64,000 bases of DNA from Shinella zoogloeoides (GCF_030733845.1 NZ_CP132311.1:1243501-1307500), one strand, 5' to 3'. Shown: positions 38,881-48,736, numbered from the stretch's first letter. The notes: a model not told the origin generated them from the sequence alone. Made by a program: numbers and translations.

Positions 38881-40173
38881 CTAGCTCAGCGAATGCACCC
38901 GTTTGCCGGCAACATAGGTGCTAACTGCGCGCCCCGTAAAGCGGGCATCTTCGAAGGGCGTGTTCTTCGAGCGCGAGACGAAGCGGTCCTTGGTGGCGAG
39001 CCACGGCTCGTCGGGATCGATCAGCACGATGTCGGCGCGCGCGCCCGGCGCCAGCGTGCCGGCATCGAGGCCGAAGATTTTCGCAGGGCGCGTCGAGAGC
39101 GCATCGATCAGCCGCATCAAGGAGACTTCGCCGCTGTGGTAGAGGCGAAGCGCCGCCGCCAGCATGGTTTCAAGGCCGATGGCGCCATCCGCTGCGTCCG
39201 CGAAGGGCAGGCGCTTGGTATCGACGTCCTGCGGGTCGTGCGAAGAGACGATGATGTCGATCTCGCCCCTTGCGAGCGCATCGACCATCGCCTTGCGGTC
39301 GTCCTCGCCGCGCAGCGGCGGGGAGAGCTTGAAGAAGGTGCGGTATTCGCCGATGTCGTTCTCGTTCAGCGCCAGGTGGTTGATCGAGATGCCGCAGGTG
39401 ACGTTGGCGCCGCGCTCGCGGGCGATCTTCACCGCCTCGGCCGATTCCGGCACGGAAATCTGCGCGGCGTGATACTTGCCGCGGGTCAGGCCCGCGATGC
39501 GCAGGTCCCGTTCGAGCGGGATCAGCTCCGCCTCGCGCGGGCTTCCGGAAAGGCCGAGCCAGCTTGCCAGCAGGCCCTCGTTCATCACGCCGCCCGCGCC
39601 AAGATGCTTGTCGCGGGTTTCGAGCGCGATGACGCTGCCGAATTCGCGCGCATAGGTCATGGCGCGGCGCAGCACCTGCGCATTGTGCATGGGGTTGCGG
39701 CCATTGGTGAAGGCGACGGCACCGGCGGCCTGGAGCAGGCCGAACTCGGTCATCTCGTCGCCCGCTAGGCCCTTGGTGAGGGCGGCGGCCGGGTGGATGT
39801 TGACGATCGCCTTGTCGCGAGCGTTCTTCAGCACAAATTCGACCAGTGCGATGTCGTCGATCACCGGGTCCGTGTCCGGCATGGTGATGAAGGTCGTCAC
39901 CCCGCCGACGGCGGCCGCGCGCGAGGCGGATTCGATCGTCTCGCGGTGTTCGGCGCCCGGTTCGCCGACGAAGACGCGGGCATCGACGAGGCCGGGGGCG
40001 GCGATGAGGCCGCGGCCGTCGATCACTTCGGCGCCTTCAGGCGCGCCCTGGTTCTGCGCGCCGCTGCCGATGGCGGCGATCTTCCCGTTCTCGATGACGA
40101 TGGCCCCGTTCTCGTCGAGGTCGCGGGAGGGATCGAGGATACGAAGGTTCTTGAGGACGGTCGTGCGGGTCAT
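38881..40173 (-). CDS. pyrC: dihydroorotase-like protein, probably non-catalytic (PyrX type)
   Basis: A 430-residue amidohydrolase of the class I dihydroorotase family, encoded with pyrB. The usual HxH metal motif and substrate Arg (DxHVHxREPG) are changed: residues 64-73 read [10 protein letters not shown], so R66 and F68 replace the two histidines and G70 the arginine. The later DHAPH-type segment also differs (SSHDPQDV). Such proteins (pyrX/pyrC') are inactive partners needed for aspartate carbamoyltransferase assembly in pseudomonads. Annotation pipelines would call it dihydroorotase; a catalytic enzyme is expected elsewhere. Start overlaps the pyrB stop. Confidence 0.85.
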   Translation of the reverse strand: MTRTTVLKNLRILDPSRDLDENGAIVIENGKIAAIGSGAQNQGAPEGAEVIDGRGLIAAPGLVDARVFVGEPGAEHRETIESASRAAAVGGVTTFITMPDTDPVIDDIALVEFVLKNARDKAIVNIHPAAALTKGLAGDEMTEFGLLQAAGAVAFTNGRNPMHNAQVLRRAMTYAREFGSVIALETRDKHLGAGGVMNEGLLASWLGLSGSPREAELIPLERDLRIAGLTRGKYHAAQISVPESAEAVKIARERGANVTCGISINHLALNENDIGEYRTFFKLSPPLRGEDDRKAMVDALARGEIDIIVSSHDPQDVDTKRLPFADAADGAIGLETMLAAALRLYHSGEVSLMRLIDALSTRPAKIFGLDAGTLAPGARADIVLIDPDEPWLATKDRFVSRSKNTPFEDARFTGRAVSTYVAGKRVHSLS

Positions 40174-41111
40174 GCGCGGGGTCCCTGGTTCTGCGATAGG
40201 AGAAGCGTTTCCATCACGGCCATGCGGACGGCGACGCCCATCTCGACCTGCTGCTCGATCACGCTCTGCGGGCCGTCGGCGATCTCCGAGGCGATCTCAA
40301 CGCCACGGTTCATCGGGCCGGGATGCATGACGAGCGCATCCTCCTTCGCCGCCTTCAGCTTTTCGGCGTCGAGGCCGTAATAGTGGAAATATTCGCGCAC
40401 CGACGGCACGAAGGCGCCGGACATGCGCTCGCGCTGGAGGCGCAGCATCATCACGACATCCGCGTCCTTCAGGCCTTCCTCCATGGAGTGGTAGACCTCC
40501 GCGCCCATGTCCGCGATGCCGGAGGGCAGCAGCGTGGCCGGCGCGACGACGCGCACCCGCGCGCCCATGGCGTTGAGAAGCAGGATGTTCGAGCGCGCGA
40601 CGCGCGAATGCAGCACGTCGCCGCAGATGGCGACGATGATGCGCGAGAGCTTGCCCTTGGCGCGGCGGATGGTCAGCGCGTCGAGCAGGGCCTGTGTCGG
40701 GTGCTCGTGCTGGCCGTCGCCCGCATTGACCACCGCGCAGGAGACCTTTTGCGCAAGGAGCGCGGCGGCACCGGCGGAGGAATGGCGCACCACCAGCACG
40801 TCGGGGTGCATGGCGTTCAGCGTCATCGCGGTGTCTATCAGCGTTTCGCCCTTCTTCACCGAGGAATTGCCGACCGACATATTCATCACGTCGGCGCCGA
40901 GGCGTTTTCCCGCGAGCTCGAAGGAGGATTGCGTTCGGGTGGAGGCTTCGAAGAAGAGATTGATCTGCGTCAGGCCGCGCAGCGTCGACGTTTTCTTCTC
41001 CCGCTGCCGGGAGATTTTCACCGCCTCGTCGGCGCGGTCGAGCAGGAGGGTGATTTCCTGCTCGGTCAGACCCTTGATGCCGAGAAGGTGGCGATGCGGA
41101 AAGAAGTCCAT
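40170..41111 (-). CDS. pyrB: aspartate carbamoyltransferase catalytic subunit
   Basis: A 313-residue enzyme joining carbamoyl phosphate and aspartate in pyrimidine synthesis. The carbamoyl-phosphate loop [19 protein letters not shown] and the [12 protein letters not shown] and [11 protein letters not shown] motifs are intact. No pyrI regulatory gene is present. The four-base overlap with the dihydroorotase-like gene fits a physical ATCase-PyrX complex. Confidence 0.95.
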   Translation of the reverse strand: MDFFPHRHLLGIKGLTEQEITLLLDRADEAVKISRQREKKTSTLRGLTQINLFFEASTRTQSSFELAGKRLGADVMNMSVGNSSVKKGETLIDTAMTLNAMHPDVLVVRHSSAGAAALLAQKVSCAVVNAGDGQHEHPTQALLDALTIRRAKGKLSRIIVAICGDVLHSRVARSNILLLNAMGARVRVVAPATLLPSGIADMGAEVYHSMEEGLKDADVVMMLRLQRERMSGAFVPSVREYFHYYGLDAEKLKAAKEDALVMHPGPMNRGVEIASEIADGPQSVIEQQVEMGVAVRMAVMETLLLSQNQGPRA

Positions 41112-41283
41112 GGGGGCTCCGCCTCAACTGTCGTGGATACGCGCGGTCTATAGAGCGTCGATCCCACGCGGGCAAGGCGAAGAGGGCCGGCATTCGTTCC
41201 TTCCCACTCTTTTGTGATGATCCTGGCGTCGCAGGCCGCAACGCCCCGTTTCGCGGCGTCGCGACTTGGGCTAGAACCCGCTC

Positions 41284-42930
41284 ATGACTCGCGACACCGA
41301 ACAGAAACTCGCCGATCTCAACCAGCCGCCGCTCTGGTCGGGCATCAACGCCTATCGCTCCGACCCGCTGCTGGTCGACGCCACCGACGCCATGCCGAAG
41401 GGGCTGCGCGACGAGTTCGACGCGATCGGCCGCTACGTCACCTCGCCGGAGGCGCAGGAGCTCGCCCGCATGGCCAATGAGGGCGTGCCGAAGCTGCGCA
41501 CCCACGGGCCGCGCGGCGAGCGCATCGATGTCGTCGATTTCCACCCCGCCTGGCACGCGCTGATGCGCCGCTCCATGGCGAGCGGCCTGCATTCCTCGCT
41601 CTGGGAAAACGTCGCCGAGGAACAGGGCAGGGCGCACAAGGCGCGCGCCGTGCGCTTCTACCTGACGGCCCAGCTCGAATGCGGGCATCTTTGCCCGCTG
41701 ACCATGACGAGCGCATCGGTCGCCGCCCTTTCCACCTCGCCGCAGGTGCAGCGCGAGTGGGGCCGGAAAATCCTGTCGCGCAAATACGATTCGGCGAACA
41801 AGCCGGCCATGCAGAAGAGCGCCATCACGCTCGGCATGGGCATGACGGAAAAGCAGGGCGGCACGGATGTGCGTGCCAACACCTCCACGGCCGAGCGCGT
41901 CGGCGAGGGCATCTACCGGCTGACGGGCCACAAATGGTTCATGTCGGCGCCGATGAGCGACGGTTTCGTCATGCTGGCGCAGACCCGCGAGGGCGTCGGC
42001 TGCTTCCTCGTGCCGCGCCTCCTGGAGGACGGCTCCAGCAACGGCCTGCGCTTCCAGCGCCTCAAGGACAAGATCGGCAACCGCTCCAACGCGTCGTCCG
42101 AGGTCGAGTTCTCCGATACGTTCGGCTTCCTGCTCGGCGCGCCGGATGCCGGCATCCGCACAATCCTCGACATGGTGACGCTGACGCGGCTCGACTGCGC
42201 GCTGGCATCGGCCGGCATCATGCGCGCCGCGCTGGCCGAAGCCGTGCACCATACCCGCGGCCGCCATGTTTTCGGCAAGCCGCTCGTCGCCCAGCCGATC
42301 ATGACGCGCGTGCTCGCCGACATGGCGCTTGACGTCGCCGGCGCGACCGCGCTTTCCCTGCGCCTCGCGGAGGCCTTCGACAAGGCGCGCGACAGCGCGG
42401 AGGATGCCGCCTATGCCCGCATCATGACGCCGGTCACGAAATACTGGTGCTGCAAGATCGCCCCCGCCCTCATCTACGAGGCGATGGAATGCATCGGCGG
42501 CAGCGGTTATGTCGAGGAACGCCCCATCGCGCGGCACTACCGCGAGGCGCCGGTCAATGCGATCTGGGAAGGCTCCGGCAATGTCATGGCGCTCGACCTG
42601 ATGCGCGTCATCGGCCGGGGCCGGGACCTGTTCGAAACGCTCTTCGCCGGGCTTGCCCGCGATCTCGGCCCGGCCGGCAAGAAGACGGTCGACGTGCTGC
42701 GCGCCTGCCTGTCGCTGTGCGAGCGCGACGAGGGGGCCGCCCGCATGCTGGTCGAGCAACTGGCGCTCGCCGCCGCCGCCGCCGAACTCTACCGGGCCGG
42801 TGCCGGCCGCATCGCCGATGCCTTCCTGGAAACGCGCCTCGCCTCCGGTTGGCGGTCGACCTACGGCATGCTCGATTCGCGCTTCGATTCGGCCTACATC
42901 GTCGATCTGCTCTACCCGCCGGCGAGATAG
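41284..42930 (+). CDS. aidB: acyl-CoA dehydrogenase family protein, AidB type
   Basis: A 548-residue flavoprotein with the acyl-CoA dehydrogenase fold: FAD-contacting TEKQGGTDVRANTS near residue 188 and the C-terminal YEAMECIGGSGYVEERPIARHYREAPVNAIWEGSGNVMALD region. The long form with the N-terminal ~170 residues ending in CPLTMTSASV is characteristic of AidB/isovaleryl-CoA dehydrogenase-like proteins linked to the adaptive alkylation response in E. coli. The role here is inferred. It is divergent from pyrB and converges with the next gene, overlapping it by 19 bases. Confidence 0.88.
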   Translation: MTRDTEQKLADLNQPPLWSGINAYRSDPLLVDATDAMPKGLRDEFDAIGRYVTSPEAQELARMANEGVPKLRTHGPRGERIDVVDFHPAWHALMRRSMASGLHSSLWENVAEEQGRAHKARAVRFYLTAQLECGHLCPLTMTSASVAALSTSPQVQREWGRKILSRKYDSANKPAMQKSAITLGMGMTEKQGGTDVRANTSTAERVGEGIYRLTGHKWFMSAPMSDGFVMLAQTREGVGCFLVPRLLEDGSSNGLRFQRLKDKIGNRSNASSEVEFSDTFGFLLGAPDAGIRTILDMVTLTRLDCALASAGIMRAALAEAVHHTRGRHVFGKPLVAQPIMTRVLADMALDVAGATALSLRLAEAFDKARDSAEDAAYARIMTPVTKYWCCKIAPALIYEAMECIGGSGYVEERPIARHYREAPVNAIWEGSGNVMALDLMRVIGRGRDLFETLFAGLARDLGPAGKKTVDVLRACLSLCERDEGAARMLVEQLALAAAAAELYRAGAGRIADAFLETRLASGWRSTYGMLDSRFDSAYIVDLLYPPAR

Positions 42931-43847
42931 GCGGTCGCCGCGAGCACGATCGGGATGGTGAAGAAGGACGCGATCGTCTGCAGCGTCGCGACGGCCGCAT
43001 AGAGCGGCGCATCGCCGCCCATCTGCTTGGCCAAGACATAGCCGTTCATCGCCGTCGGCACGCTGGCGCCCATGGCGATGGTCAGGAGCGGTTCGCCGCG
43101 CATGCCGAGGGCGTAGGCCGCGCCCGTCATGATCAGCGGCATGAAAATCAGCTTCAGGACGACGGGCAGAGCGGCAAGCGGGCGCGGTTTCAGCGCGTCG
43201 GCGAGCTTCAGGCCCGCGCCGACCATGATGAGGCCGAGGCTGAGGGAGGTGCCCGCGACCAGTTCCGCCGCCTGCATCAGCGGCTGGTAGATCGGGATTT
43301 CGAAGAGGTTGACCGCTACGCCCAGCATCGAGCCGATGATCATCGGGTTGGTGAGGATCTTCTGCGCGAAGGTCTTCAGGCTCCGCGTGCCCCCGCCGAA
43401 CCAGACGAGCACGCCGATGTTGTAGAAATTGATCGGGATGATGATCAGCGTCGCCACCAGCGCGACGAGCGCGAGGCTCTGCGGCCCGTAGAGCTTTTCG
43501 GCGATCGCCAGCGCGATGAAGGCGTTCCAGCGCGTCGATGTCTGGAAGACGGAAGTATAGGCGGGCGCCGAGACGCCGGCCGAGCGGAAGAGGGGCCAGG
43601 CGAGCGCCAGAAACAGCGCGATGAGCGTCACCGACCCGATGGAGCCGATCGCGATGTCGCCCGCGGCGATGCCGGAGAATTGCGCATTGGCGAGCGTCGT
43701 GAAGAGCAGGGAGGGGAAGAGCACGAAGAAGCCGAGCTGTTCGAGCCCGTTCCACATGTCGCGGTCGATCAGCCGCCAACGCTTGAGCAGCGCGCCCAGC
43801 ACGACGAGCAGGAAGACGGGGAGGATGCTTTCGAAGATGGGGAGCAT
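42912..43847 (-). CDS. AEC (auxin efflux carrier) family transporter
   Basis: A 311-residue membrane protein with about ten helices, in two five-helix halves as in the AEC/BASS-like fold. Segments such as NPMIIGSMLGVAVNLF and SLSLGLIMVGAGLKL are typical of the family, which moves malonate, malate or unknown solutes in bacteria. I chose the Met at 43847 with the MLPIFESILPVFLLVVLGAL opening. Its 3' end overlaps aidB. Confidence 0.85.
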   Translation of the reverse strand: MLPIFESILPVFLLVVLGALLKRWRLIDRDMWNGLEQLGFFVLFPSLLFTTLANAQFSGIAAGDIAIGSIGSVTLIALFLALAWPLFRSAGVSAPAYTSVFQTSTRWNAFIALAIAEKLYGPQSLALVALVATLIIIPINFYNIGVLVWFGGGTRSLKTFAQKILTNPMIIGSMLGVAVNLFEIPIYQPLMQAAELVAGTSLSLGLIMVGAGLKLADALKPRPLAALPVVLKLIFMPLIMTGAAYALGMRGEPLLTIAMGASVPTAMNGYVLAKQMGGDAPLYAAVATLQTIASFFTIPIVLAATAYLAGG

Positions 43848-43942
43848 GGAACCGGATCGGCTGGAGTGGAACTGCCGCTCATTCCATGTCGGGGCGGGCA
43901 AGGCAAGGGTGGTCTCGTCGGCGGGCCATGTGGAAATTAACC

Positions 43943-43957
43943 TTAATGCAGGGTTTA
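43943..43957 (+). promoter_or_regulatory. CtrA-like box 1
   Basis: TTAA (43943-43946), seven bases, TTTA (43954-43957) followed by C: one mismatch to the CtrA consensus TTAA-N7-TTAA(C). It lies about 75 bases before the small ORF at 44030. Short consensus, so chance occurrence is possible. Confidence 0.4.
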
Positions 43958-43992
43958 CGTTGCGCGATCAGGGTTAACGGGCAAAGGTGATG

Positions 43993-44008
43993 TTTACCTG
44001 GTGTTAAC
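43993..44008 (+). promoter_or_regulatory. CtrA-like box 2
   Basis: TTTA (43993-43996), CCTGGTG, TTAAC (44004-44008): one mismatch to the CtrA consensus. It is 22 bases before the start of the 52-residue membrane protein gene. Two such boxes in one 128-base spacer of GC-rich DNA make chance less likely. Confidence 0.45.
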
Positions 44009-44029
44009 CATGTGAAGCGAGTGCGTGAT

Positions 44030-44188
44030 ATGGCCAGGACGGCCCGGATTTCGGTCATGACGACCCTGTTTTCCTTCGCGGCGGTGGATATCGTCGTGCC
44101 GCTCATCGTGCTCGCCGCGGGCATTGCCGTCAGCGAAGCGATCTTCGCCGCCGGCGACCTGCTTGCGATCGACAGGAGGGCGGCATGA
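44030..44188 (+). CDS. 52-residue membrane protein
   Basis: A short ORF beginning MARTARISVMTTLFSFAAVD with one hydrophobic helix (about residues 19-44) and a basic DRRAA end. Its stop overlaps the start of the next gene in an ATGA arrangement, which strongly supports translation. The upstream spacer has two CtrA-like boxes. No family recognised. It would be missed by gene finders with a 60-codon cutoff. Confidence 0.65.
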   Translation: MARTARISVMTTLFSFAAVDIVVPLIVLAAGIAVSEAIFAAGDLLAIDRRAA

Positions 44189-44508
44189 AGTGGTTCCTGA
44201 TTCTCTGGGCGTTTCCCATCGCGCTGCTCGGCAGCTGGTACGGGCTTTCCTACTACGACATGAATTTCGGCATCTTCATGCTGACGCGCGATGCGCATGA
44301 CCTGGTGTTCCAGATCTACGGCAACATCCTCGGTATCCCGCCGGAGAGCATTCCGCCGCTGGTAGCGCGCGCCATCGTCGTCGACAGCTTCATCGTGCTC
44401 GGCATCGTCGCCTTCCGCCGCCGCAGGCAGATACTCGCCTGGTGGCAGGCCCGCCGTCAGTCGTCGCCGGCTCTCGCCAGAGACGAAAGCCTGTCGAGCG
44501 CGCCCTGA
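44185..44508 (+). CDS. DUF6105-like membrane protein
   Basis: A 107-residue protein with an N-terminal helix ([20 protein letters not shown]) and a second helix near residues 60-78, followed by a basic RRRRQ stretch. It resembles a small family found in rhizobia beside ruvX that I believe is DUF6105; function is unknown. It starts within the stop of the 52-residue gene and ends 52 bases inside the 3' end of ruvX on the other strand. Confidence 0.75.
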   Translation: MKWFLILWAFPIALLGSWYGLSYYDMNFGIFMLTRDAHDLVFQIYGNILGIPPESIPPLVARAIVVDSFIVLGIVAFRRRRQILAWWQARRQSSPALARDESLSSAP

Positions 44509-44939
44509 AGGATGAAGGAGGCGGCGGCCGAATCGATGCGTTCGGCCCGCTTCTTGCGCGACACGTCCATCTCGATCAGCGTGCGCTCCGCTGCCACCGT
44601 CGACAGCCGCTCGTCCCAGAACACGAAGGGAATATCGGTCTTGTCCGCCATGGAGCGCACGAAGGCGCGGGTCGCCTGGACGCGCGGGCCGGCGCTGCCG
44701 TCCATGTTCATGGGCAGGCCGATGACGAAGGCGGCGACCTTCTCCTTCGCCGCGAAGGCCAGCAGGACCTCGGCATCCTGCGTGAACTTCACGCGCTTCA
44801 GCACCGGCCGCGGCGTCGCCAGCCGCCGGCCGAGGTCGGACACCGAAAGGCCGATCGTCTTCGTGCCGAGGTCGAGGCCCGCGACCGGCTGGCCGGGCAG
44901 GAGCGTTTCGGCGAGTTCTTCCAGTGTCAGCGTTGCCAT
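44457..44939 (-). CDS. ruvX: Holliday junction resolvase-like / pre-16S rRNA nuclease RuvX (YqgF)
   Basis: A 160-residue RNase H-fold nuclease. The first catalytic strand is [16 protein letters not shown] near residues 20-35, and the [14 protein letters not shown] segment with the conserved Asp/Glu follows at about 110. In E. coli YqgF matures the 16S rRNA 5' end. It is 11 bases downstream of the PhnA-like gene, and its 3' end overlaps the opposite DUF6105-like gene. Confidence 0.92.
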   Translation of the reverse strand: MATLTLEELAETLLPGQPVAGLDLGTKTIGLSVSDLGRRLATPRPVLKRVKFTQDAEVLLAFAAKEKVAAFVIGLPMNMDGSAGPRVQATRAFVRSMADKTDIPFVFWDERLSTVAAERTLIEMDVSRKKRAERIDSAAASFILQGALDRLSSLARAGDD

Positions 44940-44950
44940 GGGAAAACCTC

Positions 44951-45247
44951 TCAGCGCTTGCGCACGAATTCCGTGCGCAGCACCAGGCCCTTGATAGCGT
45001 CGTGCCGGCAGTCGATCTCTTCGGGATTGTCGGTCAGGCGGATCGTCTTGATGACGGTGCCCTGTTTAAGCGTCTGGCCGGCGCCCTTCACCTTCAGGTC
45101 CTTGATCAGCACGACCGAATCGCCGTCTTCAAGCACGGTGCCGGATGCATCGCGCACCACGTTCTGCGCGGCCTTGTCCGCCGCGATTTCGGAGGCAGGA
45201 CGCCATTCGCCGGTGGCTTCGTCGTAGATGTAATCGTCGTCGCTCAT
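44951..45247 (-). CDS. PhnA/YjdM-like domain protein
   Basis: A 98-residue acidic protein. Residues about 30-95 match the PhnA C-terminal domain ([24 protein letters not shown] split over two strands, [19 protein letters not shown]). The zinc-ribbon N terminus of full-length YjdM is absent; instead there is an acidic lead [15 protein letters not shown]. The name alkylphosphonate uptake protein used in databases is historical and not supported by mechanism. Confidence 0.85.
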   Translation of the reverse strand: MSDDDYIYDEATGEWRPASEIAADKAAQNVVRDASGTVLEDGDSVVLIKDLKVKGAGQTLKQGTVIKTIRLTDNPEEIDCRHDAIKGLVLRTEFVRKR

Positions 45248-45358
45248 CGCGCGGTTCCTTCAATATGGTGTAAGCCACGCTTATAACGTCCCGGCCATGG
45301 ATGGAAACGGCCTTCGTCGCTTCTATATTGCGACAGGCAATCAATCGGGAGAACACGC

Positions 45359-46063
45359 ATGAAAATCACCTGGCTCGGCCATTCCGCCTTCCGGATCGAA
45401 ACGGCGAAGGCCAGAATCCTCATCGACCCGTTCTTCACCGGCAATCCCGCCTTCGACGACGCGACCCGCAAGGATGCCGTCGCCGGCCTCACCCATGTGC
45501 TGCTGACCCACGGCCACGGCGATCATGTCGGCGACACGATCCAGATCGCGAAGGAAACGGGCGCGACCGTTCTTGCCAATGCCGACCTCGCCGCCTGGCT
45601 CGGCGCGAAGGGCGTGGAGAAGGTCGACATGGGCAATACCGGCGGCACCGTGCATTTCGACGGTTTCTCCACCACCTTCGTCAATGCGCTGCATTCCTCC
45701 GCGCAGATCACCGAGGACGGCGTTTCCCATTCGCTCGGCAATGCCAACGGCCTCGTCCTGCATTTCGAGGACGATCCGACGCTCTACCATATGGGCGACA
45801 CGGACATCTTCTCCGACATGGCGCTGATCAACGAACTGCACCAGCCGGAGATCGGCCTCGTGCCGATCGGCGACCGCTTCACCATGGGCGGTGCCGTGGC
45901 CGCGCTCGCCTGCCAGCGCTTCTTCACGTTCGACACGGTCATTCCCTGCCACTACGGCTCCTTCGGCATCATCGACCAGACGGCCGATCTCTTCGTCAAG
46001 GCGATGGATGGCGCGGCCACGAAGATCGAGGTACCGAAGCCCGGCGGTTCCGTCTCGCGCTGA
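45359..46063 (+). CDS. UPF0173 metal-dependent hydrolase
   Basis: A 234-residue metallo-beta-lactamase-fold protein with the metal motif [12 protein letters not shown] near residues 48-59, an N-terminal HSAFRIE segment, YHMGDTDIF near 143, and the final [10 protein letters not shown]. This combination defines UPF0173 (YtkL-like). The substrate is unknown. It is divergent from the PhnA-like gene with 111 bases between. Confidence 0.9.
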   Translation: MKITWLGHSAFRIETAKARILIDPFFTGNPAFDDATRKDAVAGLTHVLLTHGHGDHVGDTIQIAKETGATVLANADLAAWLGAKGVEKVDMGNTGGTVHFDGFSTTFVNALHSSAQITEDGVSHSLGNANGLVLHFEDDPTLYHMGDTDIFSDMALINELHQPEIGLVPIGDRFTMGGAVAALACQRFFTFDTVIPCHYGSFGIIDQTADLFVKAMDGAATKIEVPKPGGSVSR

Positions 46064-46168
46064 GCGGCCGGAAAACGGGCGAGGGGGCGTGGAAGGGACC
46101 ATTCCCCCGTTGCGCCCCTTGGGCTGGGTCATTATAGCGGGTAGGAAATTTCCTATCGGAGACCATCC

Positions 46169-46456
46169 ATGTCCGTAGATCTAGCCACCGTGAAGCGCGT
46201 CGCGCGCCTTGCCCGCATCGCCGTCAGCGAGGAAGAGGCAAGCCGCATGACCGGCGAACTGAACGGCATCCTCGGTTTCGTCGAGCAGCTTTCGGAAGTG
46301 AATGTCGAGGGCGTCGAGCCGATGACCTCTGTGACGCCCATGGCGATGAAGAAACGCGAGGACGTCGTCAACGACGGCAGCAAGGCGGACGACATCGTCG
46401 CCAATGCCCCGGCGTCCGACCGCAATTTCTTCCAGGTTCCGAAGGTTGTGGAGTAA
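46169..46456 (+). CDS. gatC: Asp-tRNA(Asn)/Glu-tRNA(Gln) amidotransferase subunit C
   Basis: A 95-residue protein that stabilises the GatA-GatB complex. The conserved opening [18 protein letters not shown] and C-terminal [14 protein letters not shown] are typical. GatCAB converts misacylated Glu-tRNA(Gln) or Asp-tRNA(Asn) by transamidation. A GNAT gene is wedged between gatC and gatA. Confidence 0.95.
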   Translation: MSVDLATVKRVARLARIAVSEEEASRMTGELNGILGFVEQLSEVNVEGVEPMTSVTPMAMKKREDVVNDGSKADDIVANAPASDRNFFQVPKVVE

Positions 46457-46459
46457 TCC

Positions 46460-46924
46460 TTGACCGTCACCATCGCCGTCGAAAGCCCGTTGCAGGATGA
46501 GGTTCGCACGCTGATCGCGGAGCTGAACACGGTTCTGCTCGCGCTCTCGCCGCCGGAGGCCTGCTATCACCTCACCGTCGAACAGATGGCCGAGCCGACC
46601 GTCACGGTCTGGATCGCCCGCGACGGCGACACGGTCGTCGGCTGCGGCGCGCTGAAACGCCATTCCGAGACGGTGGGCGAGGTGAAGCGCATGTTCACCC
46701 GGCCGGACTGGCAGGGGCGGGGCATCGGCCGGCGCATCCTCGGCGAAATCCTAGCGACGGCCGAACGGGAGGAACTGGAAACGCTCGTCCTCGAAACCGG
46801 CGACCAGCATCCGGCGGCATGGGCGATCTACGAGAAGGCGGGCTTTTCCCGCTGCGGCCCCGTGCTCGACTACCCGGCCTCACCCTATTCCGTATTTTAC
46901 CAAAAGCAGCTTCTTGCTGCCTGA
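46460..46924 (+). CDS. GNAT family N-acetyltransferase
   Basis: A 154-residue acetyltransferase with the acetyl-CoA loop RPDWQGRGIGRRILGEIL near residues 77-94 and the ETGDQHPAAWAIYEKAGF segment. The start is a TTG at 46460 preceded by GGAG at six bases spacing, three bases after the gatC stop. It is co-transcribed with gatC and gatA in this order, which I recall from other rhizobia. The substrate is unknown. Confidence 0.88.
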   Translation: MTVTIAVESPLQDEVRTLIAELNTVLLALSPPEACYHLTVEQMAEPTVTVWIARDGDTVVGCGALKRHSETVGEVKRMFTRPDWQGRGIGRRILGEILATAEREELETLVLETGDQHPAAWAIYEKAGFSRCGPVLDYPASPYSVFYQKQLLAA

Positions 46925-46942
46925 CCCGAAGTGACCGAAGCC

Positions 46943-48424
46943 ATGACCGACCTGACCCGCCTGACCATTGCCGAAGCCCGCGAAAAGCTCGGCGCCAAGG
47001 AGATCACCGCCGTCGAGCTGACGGACGCCTATCTCGGCGCGATCGAAGCGGCCAACCCGGCGATCAACGCCTATGTCACCGTGACGCCGGACAAGGCGCG
47101 CGAGATGGCGAAGGCCTCCGACGGCCGCATCGCCGCCGGCAAGGCCGGTGCGCTGGAAGGCATCCCGCTCGGCATTAAGGACCTCTTCGCCACCGAAGGC
47201 GTGCACACGCAGGCCTGCAGCCACATCCTCGACGGCTTCCAGCCGAAATACGAATCGACCGTCACGCAGAACCTGTGGAGCGACGGCGCCGTCATGCTCG
47301 GCAAGCTGAACATGGACGAGTTCGCCATGGGCTCCTCCAACGAGTCGTCCTACTACGGCCCGGTCAAGAACCCGTGGCGCGCGAATGGCTCCAACGCCGA
47401 CCTCGTGCCCGGCGGCTCGTCCGGCGGCTCGGCCGCGGCGGTTGCCGCTTACCTGTGCGCCGGTGCGACGGCGACGGATACCGGCGGCTCGATCCGCCAG
47501 CCTGCCGCCTTCACCGGCACCGTCGGAATCAAGCCGACCTATGGCCGCTGCTCGCGCTGGGGCATCGTCGCCTTCGCCTCCTCGCTCGACCAGGCCGGCC
47601 CCATCGCCCGCGACGTGCGCGATGCGGCGATCCTCCTGAAATCCATGGCCAGCGTCGACGCCAGGGACACGACCTCCGTCGATCTGCCGGTGCCGGATTA
47701 CGAAGCCTCGCTCGGCCAGTCGCTGAAGGGCATGCGCATCGGCATTCCGCGCGAATACCGTCTCGACGGCATGCCGGAGGAAATCGAGGCGCTCTGGCAG
47801 AAGGGCATCGCCTGGCTGAAGGATGCCGGCGCCGAGATCATCGACATCTCCCTGCCGCACACGAAATACGCCCTGCCGGCCTATTACATCGTGGCGCCCG
47901 CCGAAGCCTCCTCGAACCTCGCCCGCTACGACGGCGTGCGCTACGGCCTGCGCGTCGACGGCAAGGACATCGTCGACATGTACGAGAAGACCCGCGCTGC
48001 CGGCTTCGGCACGGAGGTCAAGCGCCGCATCATGATCGGCACCTATGTGCTCTCGGCCGGCTACTACGACGCCTATTACCTTCAGGCCCAGAAGGTGCGC
48101 ACGCTCATCAAGCGCGATTTCGAGCTGGCCTTCAATGCCGGCGTCGATGCGATCCTGACCCCCGCCACGCCGTCCTCCGCCTTCGGCATCGCCGACGAGG
48201 ACCTGGCCTCCGATCCGGTGAAGATGTACCTCCAGGACATCTTCACGGTCACGGTCAACATGGCGGGCCTGCCGGGCCTCTCCGTGCCGGCCGGTCTCGA
48301 CCACAAGGGCCTGCCGCTCGGCCTCCAGCTCATCGGCAAGCCGTTCGAAGAGGAAGTCCTCTTCAAGACGGCGCATGTCATCGAGCAGGCCGCCGGCCGC
48401 TTCTCGCCCGCCAAGTGGTGGTAA
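46943..48424 (+). CDS. gatA: Asp-tRNA(Asn)/Glu-tRNA(Gln) amidotransferase subunit A
   Basis: A 493-residue amidase that releases ammonia from glutamine. The Ser-cis-Ser-Lys triad is visible: Lys in [10 protein letters not shown] (near residue 79), cis-Ser in [15 protein letters not shown] and nucleophile Ser in [14 protein letters not shown] 46943 gives the usual [13 protein letters not shown] start; a GTG at 46931 would add four residues. After this gene the gat series is interrupted by about 5 kb of accessory DNA. Confidence 0.95.
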   Translation: MTDLTRLTIAEAREKLGAKEITAVELTDAYLGAIEAANPAINAYVTVTPDKAREMAKASDGRIAAGKAGALEGIPLGIKDLFATEGVHTQACSHILDGFQPKYESTVTQNLWSDGAVMLGKLNMDEFAMGSSNESSYYGPVKNPWRANGSNADLVPGGSSGGSAAAVAAYLCAGATATDTGGSIRQPAAFTGTVGIKPTYGRCSRWGIVAFASSLDQAGPIARDVRDAAILLKSMASVDARDTTSVDLPVPDYEASLGQSLKGMRIGIPREYRLDGMPEEIEALWQKGIAWLKDAGAEIIDISLPHTKYALPAYYIVAPAEASSNLARYDGVRYGLRVDGKDIVDMYEKTRAAGFGTEVKRRIMIGTYVLSAGYYDAYYLQAQKVRTLIKRDFELAFNAGVDAILTPATPSSAFGIADEDLASDPVKMYLQDIFTVTVNMAGLPGLSVPAGLDHKGLPLGLQLIGKPFEEEVLFKTAHVIEQAAGRFSPAKWW

Positions 48425-48468
48425 GGGGCGCACTTTAGCCCCGAACAAACGCGTGCGCCAAAACGTGT

Positions 48469-48493
48469 CGTAACGGCAACACTTGCCGTTACG
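48469..48493. other. 11-bp perfect palindrome downstream of gatA
   Basis: CGTAACGGCAA (48469-48479) and TTGCCGTTACG (48483-48493) are perfect inverted repeats with a CAC spacer. No T-run follows directly (a TTTTT occurs 18 bases later), so it could be a weak terminator of gatA or an operator for the tRNA-like cluster. It does not have sigma-54 spacing. Confidence 0.55.
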
Positions 48494-48662
48494 GGAGCCT
48501 GCGCCTGCGTCTTTTTGCTTGATCCTCCCGAAAGTTGAGAATAAACGCGCCCTCCCGGTCGTTCAGCCGGTGCGGATGTCAACGGATGGAGTTTTCCGCT
48601 CCTCCCGCGCGGGGCGGCCCTGCCGTCGTCGTGTACGGATGCCGCGCCGAGAAGACCGGTTT

Positions 48663-48736
48663 GCGGACCTAGCTCAGTGGTAGAGCGCCGGACATTCCTC
48701 CGGAGGTCGCGGGTTCGATTCCCGTTGTCTGCTCCA
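48663..48736 (+). ncRNA. tRNA-like element 1 (tRNA-Gly-like body, abnormal anticodon loop)
   Basis: A 74-base tRNA-shaped sequence. Acceptor GCGGACC pairs with TGTCTGC with one C-T mismatch and one G-U, then T and CCA (48733-48736). D-arm GCTC/GAGC and T-arm GCGGG-TTCGATT-CCCGT are normal. The anticodon arm is not: CCGGA/TCCGG encloses only six bases (CATTCC), and there is no U at the usual position 33, so it should not decode. Acceptor and U73 resemble tRNA-Gly. It heads a tandem cluster leading to a Band-7 gene. Confidence 0.72.

Noticed and set aside
40297..43779. Very long open frame (over 1100 codons) on the minus strand across pyrB and aidB
   Set aside because: It is antisense to genes with clear family motifs; such open frames are a side effect of GC-rich codon use. 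The same applies to long opposite frames over nuoL, nuoM/nuoN, rnr and topA.
48469..48493. Possible sigma-54 promoter (GGCAACACTTGC) before the tRNA-like cluster, expected if RtcR controlled it
   Set aside because: The GG and GC elements are only eight bases apart instead of ten, and the sequence is fully explained as a palindrome.
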